From positions 186,001-250,000 of the forward strand of contig NZ_FNCI01000002.1 in assembly GCF_900100755.1 (NCBI RefSeq): 64,000 bases of DNA. The letters are read 5' to 3'. Shown in pieces: positions 24,832 through 33,784 of this stretch; the stretch's first letter is position 1, and every line of letters starts with the position of its first letter. A program made the translations under genes and the position numbers. This stretch comes from Onishia taeanensis. GTDB lineage: Bacteria; Pseudomonadota; Gammaproteobacteria; Pseudomonadales; Halomonadaceae. The notes under the pieces were generated by a model, which saw nothing but the letters and a program-made list of their open reading frames with translations, ran no database searches and had not been told where the DNA came from.

Positions 24832-25707
24832 ATGAGCCAAGGCAACGAGTACGTCCCACCGAAGGTTTGGACCTGGGATCAGGCCAGTGGCGGCAAGTTC
24901 GCCAGCACCAACCGTCCCATCGCTGGGCCGACTCATGACAAGGAGCTGCCGCTCGGCAAGCACCCCTTCCAGCTCTATTCCATGGGCACGCCCAATGGGG
25001 TGAAGGCCACGGTGATGTTCGAGGAGCTGCTGGCGCTTGGCCATAAGGATGCCGAGTACGATGCCTGGCTGATTCGCATCGGTGATGGCGATCAGTTCGG
25101 CAGCGGCTTCGTGGAGATCAACCCGAACTCGAAGATTCCGGCCCTGCTGGATCATAGCACTACGCCTGCGACCCGGGTCTTCGAATCCGGCGCCATTCTG
25201 CTGTATCTCGCCGAGCGCTTCGGGGAATTCCTGCCGAATAGCCTGGCGGCCCGCACCGAGACCTTGAACTGGCTGTTCTGGCAGATGGGCAGCGCGCCCT
25301 TCCTGGGCGGCGGCTTCGGCCACTTCTACGCCTATGCGCCGGAGAAGCTCGAGTATCCGATCAACCGCTATGCCATGGAGACCAAGCGTCAGCTCGACGT
25401 GCTGGACCGTCGCCTGGCCGAGTCCGAGTACCTGGCCGGGGATGAGTACACCATCGCCGATATCGCCAACTGGGCCTGGTACGGCCAATTGGTGCTGGGC
25501 CGGCTGTATGATGCTGCCGAGTTCCTGCAAGTGCAGGAATACACCCACGTGCTGCGCTGGGCTAAGCAGATCGATGAGCGTCCGGCGGTCACTCGCGGGC
25601 GGATGGTCAACCGCACTTTCGGTGAGCCGGAGATGCAGCTCCACGAGCGCCACGACGCCAGCGACTTCGAATTGAAAACCCAGGACAAGCTCGAAACTCA
25701 AGACTAG
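24832..25707 (+). CDS. yghU: Glutathione S-transferase-like disulfide-bond oxidoreductase YghU
   Basis: This Nu-class GST reduces disulfides using two glutathiones. ATG 24832 is preceded by GAGGAGCG, giving 291 residues. The start, with YVPPKVWTWDQASGGKFAST and NRPIAGPTHDKELPLGKHPF, matches the YghU N-terminal extension almost motif for motif. The thioredoxin fold holds the QLYSMGTPNGVKATVMFEEL segment and NPNSKIPALLD, and the helical domain contains the AWYGQL region. It is a cytosolic stand-alone gene. Confidence 0.95.
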   Translation: MSQGNEYVPPKVWTWDQASGGKFASTNRPIAGPTHDKELPLGKHPFQLYSMGTPNGVKATVMFEELLALGHKDAEYDAWLIRIGDGDQFGSGFVEINPNSKIPALLDHSTTPATRVFESGAILLYLAERFGEFLPNSLAARTETLNWLFWQMGSAPFLGGGFGHFYAYAPEKLEYPINRYAMETKRQLDVLDRRLAESEYLAGDEYTIADIANWAWYGQLVLGRLYDAAEFLQVQEYTHVLRWAKQIDERPAVTRGRMVNRTFGEPEMQLHERHDASDFELKTQDKLETQD

Positions 25708-25756
25708 GGTTAGCGCTGCCGGCCGCGCGGGCAGCTAAATGACCTGTGGATCACCC

Positions 25757-25786
25757 AGCGCCCATGAGGAAACCCTTGTGGGCGCT
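25757..25786 (+). terminator. Possible terminator hairpin after yghU
   Basis: AGCGCCCA (25757-25764) pairs exactly with TGGGCGCT (25779-25786). It lacks a clear T-run, so termination efficiency is uncertain. Confidence 0.4.
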
Positions 25787-25918
25787 GTCCTGTTGGTGGT
25801 CTCGCCAATTTCCACTCTTGGGTGAGGTTAACCGTTAACAACACCGATCATCGCCGCCGCCAGTGAGCGTCGCGGCCGGCTGCGGCCCTGGGAGAAACGT
25901 AATGATGGGAGCTAGGTT

Positions 25919-27169
25919 ATGAAAGCGCTGCTGCGCACCTATATGGAGGCATCGCTGATTCTTCGCGTCAGCATCGCGCTGGTGCTGGGGGTCGTGGTCG
26001 GCCTGCTGGGCGGCCAGGAGGCTGCCCAGTGGCTGGCGCCCTTTGGTGAGCTGCTGCTGCGGCTCTTGAAGTTTCTGATCGTGCCGATCGTGCTGTTCAC
26101 GCTGATGGTCGGCATCAACCAGGCGCCGCTTGGCAGCACCGGGCGTTTGGGCCGCAAGCTGTTCGGCTACTACGTGGTGACCTCAGCGCTGGCGATCATG
26201 GTTGGGCTGGCGGTGGCGACCTTCTTTGCTCCCGGCAGCGGCATGACGCTGGATGAAAGCGCTCAGATCAGCGTGCCCGATAACCCGGGCATCGCCAATG
26301 TGCTGCTGAACATCGTGCCGGATAACATCGTCGCCGCCTTCGTCGATGGCAACCTTCTGGGCATTATCTTTACGGCGATGGCATTCGGCATCGCGCTGTT
26401 GATGCTGCGCAATTCCGATAGTCACGCCGAGCTTGGCGAGCGGCTGTATGGCGTGATCGAGGCGCTGAATGAAGTGACCCTCAAGGTCATGTCCGGCGTG
26501 CTTCACTATGTGCCGATCGGGGTGTTTGCGATCGTCGCCAAGACGGTCGGCCAGCAGGGCATGGAAACGCTGCTGTCGCTTGGCGACATGGTCGCAGTGC
26601 TCTACATCGCCCTGGCGGCGCAGTTGGTCGTCTACGCGGTGCTGATGAAGCTGTTCGGCGTGCGGCTGCGCGCCTTCTTCCGCGAGGCCCGCACCCCGAT
26701 GGCCACGGCCTTCGCCACCCAGAGCAGTTCCGGCACCCTGCCGCTGACCCTGAATGCCTCACGCCGGCTTGGCCATGCGCGCAGCCTGTACGGCTTCAGC
26801 CTGCCGCTGGGGGCAACCATCAACATGGATGGCGCGGCGATTCGCATCGCGATTTCGGCGGTGTTCGCAGCCAATGTGATCGGCGCACCGTTGGATCTGA
26901 TCAGCATGGCTCAGATCGTGCTGATCGGTACCCTGACCTCGATTGGCACCGCTGGGGTGCCGGGGGCCGGCATCGTGATGATCGCGACGGTCTTCGCTCA
27001 GGTGGGGCTGCCGATCGAAACGGTGGCGCTGCTGGCCGCCATCGATGCTCTGGTGGGCATGGGCTGCACCGCGCTCAACGTCACGGGGGATCTGGTCGGC
27101 ACCTCGATCATTTCCCGTACGGAAGACAAGCACGCCGCTAAGCCCGAGGCGGAGGCCTCAACGGCCTGA
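25919..27169 (+). CDS. Dicarboxylate/amino acid:cation (DAACS) symporter
   Basis: This 416-residue GltP/DctA-family transporter couples uptake of glutamate, aspartate or C4-dicarboxylates to Na+ or H+. The serine-rich hairpin motif TQSSSGTLPLTLNASRRLG (about residue 266) and the NMDGAAIRIAI motif (about residue 302) are intact. The C-terminal part has TSIGTAGVPGAG and a conserved DALVGMGCTALNVTGD. Eight to ten membrane segments are visible. GGGAGC lies about ten bases upstream. Substrate is not resolved. Confidence 0.93.
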   Translation: MKALLRTYMEASLILRVSIALVLGVVVGLLGGQEAAQWLAPFGELLLRLLKFLIVPIVLFTLMVGINQAPLGSTGRLGRKLFGYYVVTSALAIMVGLAVATFFAPGSGMTLDESAQISVPDNPGIANVLLNIVPDNIVAAFVDGNLLGIIFTAMAFGIALLMLRNSDSHAELGERLYGVIEALNEVTLKVMSGVLHYVPIGVFAIVAKTVGQQGMETLLSLGDMVAVLYIALAAQLVVYAVLMKLFGVRLRAFFREARTPMATAFATQSSSGTLPLTLNASRRLGHARSLYGFSLPLGATINMDGAAIRIAISAVFAANVIGAPLDLISMAQIVLIGTLTSIGTAGVPGAGIVMIATVFAQVGLPIETVALLAAIDALVGMGCTALNVTGDLVGTSIISRTEDKHAAKPEAEASTA

Positions 27170-27215
27170 GCTGCCGTCTGGCGGTGGGGAGAAGCGCCGG
27201 CACAGGGCGCGGCGC

Positions 27216-27431
27216 TTACTTCCAGCCCATCCGCCAGGTCTCGTCATCCTTGAGCGCCTGCCAGGGCAGGGTGAATTCCCGGCGGGTGATCACGGCTTCC
27301 AGCACCACCTGCACCACCTTTTCTTCCTCGTCGCGCACCAGCTTGGTCACCATGAAGTGCTTTTCCTTGTGCTTGGGCGCAACGGCCGTCCACTTGCTTT
27401 GCTGAAGCTTATCGGGATTGATCCTGTGCAT
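27216..27431 (-). CDS. TIGR02450-family Trp-rich small protein
   Basis: This 71-residue protein has the pattern NPDKLQQSKWTAVAPKHKEK, then HFMVTKL, and ends in ETWRMGWK. This matches the TIGR02450 Trp-rich family. Function is unknown. It stands alone on the minus strand between the symporter gene and a membrane protein gene. Confidence 0.85.
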   Translation of the reverse strand: MHRINPDKLQQSKWTAVAPKHKEKHFMVTKLVRDEEEKVVQVVLEAVITRREFTLPWQALKDDETWRMGWK

Positions 27432-27488
27432 CGGTGCGCCACTCCTGCGTTTTTCTGTCTTGAATAGGCGGTTTCGCCGTATGCAAAA

Positions 27489-27518
27489 ACGCCCCCTGAC
27501 GCTGTGGTCCGGGGGCGT
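27489..27518 (-). terminator. Terminator after the membrane protein gene at 27548
   Basis: ACGCCCCC (27489-27496) pairs with GGGGGCGT (27511-27518). Reading along the minus strand, the stem is followed by GTTTTTG. Confidence 0.8.
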
Positions 27519-27547
27519 ACTGTTTCGATTTATCGAACCGCATGGCC

Positions 27548-28201
27548 TTACGTAGGCTGGCCGGCATCCTGCGGCTGCTGGTTGAGCGGCCGGGCGGGGA
27601 AGTGCTTGTTCAGCTTGCCGATCTGATAGAGGTCATTTAGGTAATTGTCGGCTTTGGCAATCAGGTGCGTGAACAGGATCAGCGCGTAGATCAGCAGCAT
27701 CAGGACCGATTCATCATGCATCCAGGCCGCCGGGACATCGTAGCCGATGGAGTAGACGCTCAAGCCACCCAGGAACAGGGCCAGCAGGCAGTTGATGATG
27801 ATCAGGGCGATAGCAATGCCGCGGGAGTCCTTAGACGGCGGATTGGTCTTGATGCCAAAAGGATGACGAATCCGGATCTTGCCGTTGCAGATGATGTTGT
27901 TCTTGCGGCGCAGCAGCGGTTCCACGTTGGGAAGCTCGTCGGCTCGAGAGAAGGCGGCCAGCGCCACCCGCGGGTCGAAGTCGTTACCGAAAAAGGCCTT
28001 CACGCCTTTGATGAACCCCATTGATGAACCCGTTTCGCGGTATTCCTTGGCCCCGTTTGCCAGTTCTTCCACTTCTTGCTTGCCGATGCGGGCGCGCTTC
28101 TCTTCGTCAGCGAAGTTCTGGCTGTGATAGATGTCGTATAGCTGATAGACGGCAATCGAAACACCCGCATAAATCAGCAAGAAAATCAGAATACTCAGCA
28201 T
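27548..28201 (-). CDS. Membrane protein of unknown function
   Basis: This 217-residue protein, starting MLSILIFLLIYAGVSIAVYQ, is placed by AAGGAG seven bases upstream. It has one N-terminal membrane helix (about 3-22), a charged cytoplasmic stretch with VKAFFGNDFDPRVALAAFSR, then two more helices (about 133-155 and 168-188). I do not recognise a family and infer no function. A terminator follows. Confidence 0.8.
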   Translation of the reverse strand: MLSILIFLLIYAGVSIAVYQLYDIYHSQNFADEEKRARIGKQEVEELANGAKEYRETGSSMGFIKGVKAFFGNDFDPRVALAAFSRADELPNVEPLLRRKNNIICNGKIRIRHPFGIKTNPPSKDSRGIAIALIIINCLLALFLGGLSVYSIGYDVPAAWMHDESVLMLLIYALILFTHLIAKADNYLNDLYQIGKLNKHFPARPLNQQPQDAGQPT

Positions 28202-28699
28202 GTCACTAGGCTCCTTATGTGGTGGCACGTCACTGTGATGAAGACCGGCTGCCCTGATGCCCTGAAACGTGTTGGCGCGAGGCGATGACAGGACGGCTGG
28301 AGGGATACTGCAGGGTGTCTCCAAGGCAGTATCGAGACGTATCTCTTGCCACCTCTTTTGTCATTTCCTTTGCAACGCCCTTGAAGCAGTAGCGAAAAGT
28401 CTCGCAGCAAAGAGGTTCACTCATATGCTGGAAATGTTGCTCCCACGCTTGACCTGAATCAACCGCCAAGGCCTTGAGTGCGCGCATTTACCGCACCCAT
28501 GACAGGGCCTGTGTGACGTTTCCATCAAGCGGAGAGGCCGGCTGGGCGACTTAAGATCGCGGTAAGGCAGGGCCAAGGGCCAACTGCTGAAAGGGCCTGA
28601 ACGAAAACGCCCCATCCAGCATGGCTGAATGGGGCGTAGTGGCGGTCTAGCTTGCATCGATTGACTCTCTAGCGGCTAACGCTTTCGCCGCTGCTTGCT
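28202..28699. other. Intergenic stretch without a supported gene
   Basis: These 498 bases separate two minus-strand genes. A terminator for the right-hand gene lies at 28607-28637. A minus-strand frame of 85 codons (28230-28487) begins MRALKALAVDSGQAWEQHF and reads fairly protein-like in its first half, but has no clear ribosome site and no family I know. It may be a small or decayed gene. Confidence 0.4.
28607..28637 (-). terminator. Terminator downstream of the 28700-29011 gene
   Basis: ACGCCCCAT (28607-28615) pairs with ATGGGGCGT (28629-28637). On the minus strand it is followed by TTTTCGT. Confidence 0.75.
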
Positions 28700-29011
28700 T
28701 CAATACTGCGGGTTTTCCTCGTAAAGCTCCGCCTTGGCGTCACGCAAGACATCTTCGCAGGCGGCCTGATGAGCAAGCTGGGTGAGCAGACTGTGCGTCA
28801 CCTCAAACCCTTTACCCAGGCAAATATCGACATCTTCCTGGCTCACCCGAGGGGTCACATCGCAGTCAATCTGGATCGTACGTCCGCCACCATCCAGCCT
28901 GTTGGCAAGCGCCCTGATGCTCCAGGCGATGCGTTCCTTCCAACTGGCTGCTTCTTCCACGCCTTCGTTTACGTTAAACGTGCACTGCCATTCAGGTCGA
29001 TATACCTTCAT
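28700..29011 (-). CDS. Small hypothetical protein
   Basis: This 103-residue protein starts at ATG 29011, with GGAGG five bases upstream (MKVYRPEWQCTFNVNEGVEE). It is predicted soluble and acidic, ending ELYEENPQY. No domain was recognised. It has a good ribosome site and a terminator, so it is likely expressed. No functional claim can be made. Confidence 0.7.
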   Translation of the reverse strand: MKVYRPEWQCTFNVNEGVEEAASWKERIAWSIRALANRLDGGGRTIQIDCDVTPRVSQEDVDICLGKGFEVTHSLLTQLAHQAACEDVLRDAKAELYEENPQY

Positions 29012-29182
29012 GAAAACCTCCGTGCTGGCTTGGTAAGAATGATCGATCGTGATGCCTACTCCATTGACTGTCGGTGGTGCACGGTCAGCATACAGGTTTT
29101 TAGCCGCTGATCCAGTACTGTGCTGTCGTGCCGGGCCGCAGACGTCCATGCTGGCCTATGCTGAGAGGTGAGCGAGCGCTAT

Positions 29183-29551
29183 CTATTCTTTCTCGCTGCG
29201 CAGTGCCGCCAGTTTGTTCAGGTACTGGCTGCCCCAGGCTTCCAGTTCCTTGAGGATCGGCTCGAGCGTCTCACCGAAAGCGGTCAGGCGGTATTCGACC
29301 CTGGGCGGCACTTCAGCATAGACGTGACGGTGGACGATGCCGTCACGCTCCAGCTCGCGAAGCTGCTTGGTCAGCATGCGCTGGGTCACCGATGGCATCA
29401 GCCGGCGCAATTCGTTGAAGCGTTTGGTGCCATCCATCAGGTGGAAGAGAATCACGCCTTTCCACTTGCCGCCGATGGCCTCGATGGCCGCTTCCACGGA
29501 GCAGCCGAAGCTGCAGGCGTAGCTCTTATGGCGCATGTTTTGATGATCCAT
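29183..29551 (-). CDS. HxlR-family transcriptional regulator
   Basis: This 122-residue winged-helix regulator starts MDHQNMRHKSYACSFGCSVE. The HxlR signature is clear: AAIEAIGGKWKGVILFHLMD, then GTKRFNELRRLMPSVTQRML and LERDGIVHRHVYAEVPPRVEYRL. The N-terminal cysteines (YACSFGC) are typical of redox- or electrophile-sensing HxlR proteins such as HypR and YodB. It is divergent from the quinone-reductase-like gene at 29745 and probably represses it in response to oxidative or electrophile stress. Confidence 0.92.
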   Translation of the reverse strand: MDHQNMRHKSYACSFGCSVEAAIEAIGGKWKGVILFHLMDGTKRFNELRRLMPSVTQRMLTKQLRELERDGIVHRHVYAEVPPRVEYRLTAFGETLEPILKELEAWGSQYLNKLAALRSEKE

Positions 29552-29606
29552 GTTCGGGTATCGCTGGGTCAGGTGTCGCGGGACGGGGCTTTGCCCGTTG
29601 GTTGCA

Positions 29607-29622
29607 GTATACAAAAGTGTAC
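29607..29622. promoter_or_regulatory. Candidate HxlR operator in the divergent region
   Basis: GTATACAAAAGTGTAC is a near-palindrome (GTATAC / GTGTAC around AAAA). It sits 56 bases before the regulator gene and 123 bases before the oxidoreductase gene. Confidence 0.5.
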
Positions 29623-29744
29623 CTAGGAGCCTTGGGGAGACTAAGGCACCCAAAGATCACTACCGCACAGCAATGTGCATACTTGTTCGTCACCATGGTA
29701 CCCCTATACTCGGTCAGCCATACACTTACCGATAGGAGCCCGCC

Positions 29745-30749
29745 ATGAAAGCCGTTGGTTACAAGCAGTCGCTGCCGGTCACCGCCGCCGGAGCGCTCGA
29801 GGACATCGAGCTGCCGACCCCTGAGGCCCGTGGCCGCGATCTTCTGGTGCGCGTCGAGGCCGTCTCGGTCAATCCGGTCGACACCAAGATTCGCCAGAAA
29901 GTGTCGCCCGAGGGCGGCGAGTACAAGGTGCTTGGCTGGGATGCCGCCGGCGTGGTCGAGGCCGTCGGGGAAGAGGTGACCCTGTTCCAGCCCGGCGACA
30001 AGGTCTGGTACGCCGGTGCCGTCGATCGCAGCGGCACCAACGCGCAGTTTCATCAGGTCGATGAGCGCATCGTCTCCAAGATGCCCACGTCGCTAAGCTT
30101 TGCCGAAGCGGCGGCGTTGCCGCTGACCACGATCACCGCCTGGGAGATGCTCTTTGATCGCCTGCAGGTGCCCGAGAGCAACGCCGGTTCGCTGCTGATC
30201 ATCGGCGCGTCGGGCGGTGTGGGCTCGATCATGATCCAGCTCGCCAAGCGGCTTACCGACCTGACCGTGATCGCCACTGCCTCAAGACCGGAAACCCGTG
30301 CCTGGGCCAAGGAGTTGGGCGCCGATCATGTCATCGACCACCGCCAGTCGCTGGTCGACGGGCTGAAGGCCGCCGACCTGCCTGCGGTGGACTATGTGGC
30401 AAGCCTGACTCATACCGACGAGCATCTGGCCGCTATCGCCGAACTGATCGCGCCTCAGGGGCGGCTCGCGGTGATCGATGATCCTGCGTCCTTCGACATC
30501 ATGCCGTTCAAGCGCAAGAGCGTATCGGTGCATTGGGAGTTCATGTTCACTCGTTCACTCTTCCAAACGGCGGATATGATCGAACAGCACCGGCTGCTAG
30601 AGCGCGTCGCCCAGATGGTCGACGGCGGTGAGCTGGTCACCACGCTAGCCGACGAGTTCGGCACCATCAACGCTGAGAACCTGCTGCGCGCCCATGCGCT
30701 GCTGGAGTCCGGCAAGGGGCGCGGCAAGATCGTGCTGCGTGGTTTTTGA
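29745..30749 (+). CDS. Medium-chain zinc-less alcohol dehydrogenase / quinone oxidoreductase
   Basis: This 334-residue MDR-superfamily NAD(P)H-dependent reductase starts at ATG 29745 with AGGAG upstream. The N-terminal GroES-like domain has RVEAVSVNPVDTKIRQ and GWDAAGVVEAVG. The Rossmann region is LLIIGASGGVGSIMIQLAKRL. Catalytic zinc cysteines and the GHE motif are absent, which places it with quinone reductase/enoyl-reductase-like enzymes. Divergence from an HxlR regulator fits a quinone or electrophile detoxification role. Confidence 0.9.
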   Translation: MKAVGYKQSLPVTAAGALEDIELPTPEARGRDLLVRVEAVSVNPVDTKIRQKVSPEGGEYKVLGWDAAGVVEAVGEEVTLFQPGDKVWYAGAVDRSGTNAQFHQVDERIVSKMPTSLSFAEAAALPLTTITAWEMLFDRLQVPESNAGSLLIIGASGGVGSIMIQLAKRLTDLTVIATASRPETRAWAKELGADHVIDHRQSLVDGLKAADLPAVDYVASLTHTDEHLAAIAELIAPQGRLAVIDDPASFDIMPFKRKSVSVHWEFMFTRSLFQTADMIEQHRLLERVAQMVDGGELVTTLADEFGTINAENLLRAHALLESGKGRGKIVLRGF

Positions 30750-30757
30750 TGGGTTCG

Positions 30758-32188
30758 TCAGCCGTCCTGTGATGTGTCGGGGGCTTGTGACGCAGCCCCG
30801 TACGGCGCCTGGGCCGTCTGCATGTCGCCCTCGGCCGGCTCATACGGGGCGATAGCGGGCGCGATCACGTCCATGTAGTTGCGGATGCGCTTTACGTAGT
30901 GCACCGGCTCGTAGCCGCGGGCATAGCCGTAGCGCGTCTTGGGGTAGTAGCGCTTGTCGGCCTTGAGCGGCAATACCTCCTTCATGTCTTCCCAGGAATC
31001 CGGGTTCTTGCCCAGGCTGCGGGCCAGTTCTCGGGCATCCAGCAAGTGGCCACGCCCGATGTTGTAGCTGGCAAGCGCCAGATAGGTGCGATCCGGTTCG
31101 GGGATATCCTCGGGCAGTCGGGCATGGCGGTCGGCCAGATAGCGAGCGCCGCCCTCGATGGCGGCCTCGGGGTCCAGGCGGTTGGTGACGCCGAGCGACT
31201 CGGCGGTGTTGCGGGTCAGCATCATGATGCCGCGCACGCCGGTCGGGGAGACCGCGCTGGGGTCCCAGTGGGATTCTTGATAGGCCAGGGCGGCCAGCAG
31301 GTCGGCCGACATGCCGGTGTTTTTCTCTGCCTCGATAAACAGGTCGACGAAGTTTGGCAGCCGGTCGTCGATGCGGCGATTCAGGGTGCGCAGGTCGACG
31401 AAATCAAACTCACCGATATAGGCGTAGTAGCGCTCGTTCATCGCCTCGATGGCGGCCTGGCCTGCGTCACTATTCATCCACTGCCTGGCCTCGCCGGCCA
31501 GCGCTTCCTGCCCGTCAGGCAGGTACCAGCCCAGGGTGCTGCCGGCGGTCAGGTTCATGGCGACTTCCAGGTGCGGGAAGTGACGGCGCACCATCTTGAC
31601 GATATTGGAGTCGGCGACGGTGCAGTCCAGCGTCCGGTTGGCCACAGCTTCCAGCAGCACCTCGGTGGAGCGCGGGTCCTCCTCGAAGGCGATGCCGGTG
31701 TGATCATTGACCAGCGAGGCAAGCTGCTGGGAGTAGCTTGAGGCCGCGGTCACGCGGATCTCGACGTCGGTCAGTTCCTCGAGTTGGCGGGGCAGGGGGC
31801 GCATGTCCCGATGGCAGACCAGTTGTTCGACGATATCGGTATGGCTCGGCCCCGGCGTGAAACGCTGATCCCGGCTGGGCAACCGGGTCAGCCCTGCCGC
31901 GGCCAGGTGTACCTTGCCGGATTCGAGGGCCTCGAGCACCTGGGAGGTGGAATCAAACACCGACCACTCGATCTCCCAGCCTTGGGCCTCGGCGAAGCGC
32001 CGTGTCAGGTCGAATTCGGGGCCGGCAGGCGTTTCGTGGCGGTCGAGATAGTAGGTGGTGGCGCCGTTGCGGGTGGCGACCTTGAGGACGCCGGTCTCTT
32101 CGGGCGTGGCTAAATCGTGGGAATCGCCACAGCCTGCGAGCATGAACAGGACCGCTGCCAGCAGAATGCCCAGCGAAAATCGGGTCAT
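30758..32188 (-). CDS. mltF: Membrane-bound lytic murein transglycosylase MltF-type lipoprotein (paralogue 1)
   Basis: This 476-residue protein cleaves peptidoglycan, leaving 1,6-anhydro ends. The signal peptide has a lipobox LAGC, so it is a lipoprotein. An SBP_bac_3-like domain (about 35-265) precedes the SLT domain with catalytic Glu305 in AYQESHWDPSAVSPTG and RGIMMLTRNTAESLG. In P. aeruginosa MltF the binding-protein-like domain senses muropeptides. It is divergent from a PAS-GAF-GGDEF diguanylate cyclase, echoing the second locus at 47166-50620. Confidence 0.93.
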   Translation of the reverse strand: MTRFSLGILLAAVLFMLAGCGDSHDLATPEETGVLKVATRNGATTYYLDRHETPAGPEFDLTRRFAEAQGWEIEWSVFDSTSQVLEALESGKVHLAAAGLTRLPSRDQRFTPGPSHTDIVEQLVCHRDMRPLPRQLEELTDVEIRVTAASSYSQQLASLVNDHTGIAFEEDPRSTEVLLEAVANRTLDCTVADSNIVKMVRRHFPHLEVAMNLTAGSTLGWYLPDGQEALAGEARQWMNSDAGQAAIEAMNERYYAYIGEFDFVDLRTLNRRIDDRLPNFVDLFIEAEKNTGMSADLLAALAYQESHWDPSAVSPTGVRGIMMLTRNTAESLGVTNRLDPEAAIEGGARYLADRHARLPEDIPEPDRTYLALASYNIGRGHLLDARELARSLGKNPDSWEDMKEVLPLKADKRYYPKTRYGYARGYEPVHYVKRIRNYMDVIAPAIAPYEPAEGDMQTAQAPYGAASQAPDTSQDG

Positions 32189-32370
32189 GAGGTTGCTCCA
32201 TAGCCAACGGCATTCGAGACAGTGCGCACAATCATTCGAATACCCAAGAGAAGTCTTTTACATTAACAGCCTAATGCCGATGGCTTCTCAACGGCGGACT
32301 GGCTGAGTGACGCGCTATTGATGCATCGTGATCGCTCGAGCCTGCTTGGCTGACCTCGGATTGAAACGAT

Positions 32371-33681
32371 ATGAATTCAGAGCTGCTCCTCGATAAACTG
32401 CTGGATCTCTTGCCTGATGCGGTCTGCGCGGTCGATGTCGAGGGGCGCTTCGTCTTTATCAGCTCCGCCTGCGAGCGCATCCTGGGTTACTCGCAGCAGG
32501 AATTGATGGGCACGCCCATGATCGATCTGGTTCATCCGGATGACCGGCAGCGCACGCTGGCGACCGCCGCCGAGGTGATGGACGGCCAACTCAAGATGCA
32601 TTTCGAGAATCGCTATATCCACCGGGATGGGCATGCCGTCGATATCATGTGGACGGCACGTTGGCTGGAGGAAGAGCGCATTCGTCTGGCGGTGGCGCGT
32701 GACGTCACCGCGATCAAGCGAGCCGAACGCGTTCAGCAGGCGATCTACCGTATTTCCGAGGCGGTGTATCAGGTCGATGGCCTGGTCGAGCTCTACCAAC
32801 GGATTCACCGGGTGATCGGCGAACTGCTGCCGGCCGACAACTTCCAGGTGGTGCTGTTCGATGCGGCCAAGGGCTGGCTGACCTTCCCATATTACATCGA
32901 TGAGCGCTTGCCTTTGCCGGCATCGCAGCCGCTCACTCCCGGCACCCCTCTCTCTGACGTTCTTCACTTCGGCCAGGCGCTACTGATCACCGCCGAGCAG
33001 GCCGAAGCGCAGGGCCAGGCATGGATCGATTGGTTGGGCGTGCCGCTGATTTCGCAGGATGGGGTGATCGGTGCGGTGGTCATGCAGAGCTATAGCGATG
33101 TCATTCGCTACACCGAAGAGGAAAAGGCGCTACTGCAGTTCATCTCCACGCAGGTCGCCGCCGCCATCTCGAGAAAGCAGACCGAGGCCCGTCTCGAGCA
33201 CATGGCCCGTCATGACCCGCTGACCGCGTTGCCCAACCGCATGCTCTTCAATCAGCACGTAGATATGTGCTTGAAGCGCGCCATGCGTAATGGCGAGCCC
33301 CTGGCGCTTTTGTATCTCGATCTGAATGACTTCAAGGACATCAATGACACCTTGGGTCACGAAGCGGGCGACGAGCTGCTGTGCGAGGTAGCACGGCGGC
33401 TCGAGAAGAGCGTGCGTGACTCGGATATGGTGGGGCGCATGGGCGGTGATGAGTTTACGGTGCTGTTGACCGATGTTGCAGATCAGGCCGCCGTCAGCGT
33501 CGTGGCGGACAAGATTCGTGCGGCGCTTGCCGAGCCTTTCCGCCTGGGCGGTCGACGGCTCGAGGTCGAGATGACGGTGAGCATCGGCACGGCGCTTTAC
33601 CCCGAACAGGGCAGTGATCGCCAGCAGCTGTTCCGCCACGCGGATAATGCCATGTATGCCATCAAGCGTTGCCTGAGCTGA
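32371..33681 (+). CDS. PAS-GAF-GGDEF diguanylate cyclase
   Basis: This 436-residue soluble signalling enzyme is predicted to make c-di-GMP. A PAS domain (about 5-120) has DAVCAVDVEGRFVFIS and PMIDLVHPDDRQRTL. A GAF domain (about 135-270) follows, then the GGDEF domain with GGDEF at residues 358-362. The inhibitory I-site RDSD lies exactly five residues before it, so product feedback is likely. The start at 32371 has no strong ribosome site (TTGAAACGAT is upstream). It is divergent from mltF paralogue 1. Confidence 0.93.
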   Translation: MNSELLLDKLLDLLPDAVCAVDVEGRFVFISSACERILGYSQQELMGTPMIDLVHPDDRQRTLATAAEVMDGQLKMHFENRYIHRDGHAVDIMWTARWLEEERIRLAVARDVTAIKRAERVQQAIYRISEAVYQVDGLVELYQRIHRVIGELLPADNFQVVLFDAAKGWLTFPYYIDERLPLPASQPLTPGTPLSDVLHFGQALLITAEQAEAQGQAWIDWLGVPLISQDGVIGAVVMQSYSDVIRYTEEEKALLQFISTQVAAAISRKQTEARLEHMARHDPLTALPNRMLFNQHVDMCLKRAMRNGEPLALLYLDLNDFKDINDTLGHEAGDELLCEVARRLEKSVRDSDMVGRMGGDEFTVLLTDVADQAAVSVVADKIRAALAEPFRLGGRRLEVEMTVSIGTALYPEQGSDRQQLFRHADNAMYAIKRCLS

Positions 33682-33749
33682 GCACCGCTTCGCTCAAATC
33701 TCTTTATCGATTCTTGCTCGACGTCAGCTGCCAATAGGGGGTACAGAGA

Positions 33750-33777
33750 GCGCCGGGCGTGGGAATAGGCCCGGCGC
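33750..33777. terminator. Possible bidirectional hairpin between the cyclase and yeeN genes
   Basis: GCGCCGGGC (33750-33758) pairs perfectly with GCCCGGCGC (33769-33777) between convergent genes. T-runs are poor on both sides, so the call as a terminator is tentative. Confidence 0.45.
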
Positions 33778-33784
33778 GATGGGG

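Noticed and set aside
28230-28487. Minus-strand frame of 85 codons with a protein-like first half
   Set aside because: No clear ribosome site, no family, and a low-complexity end; mentioned only in the intergenic entry.
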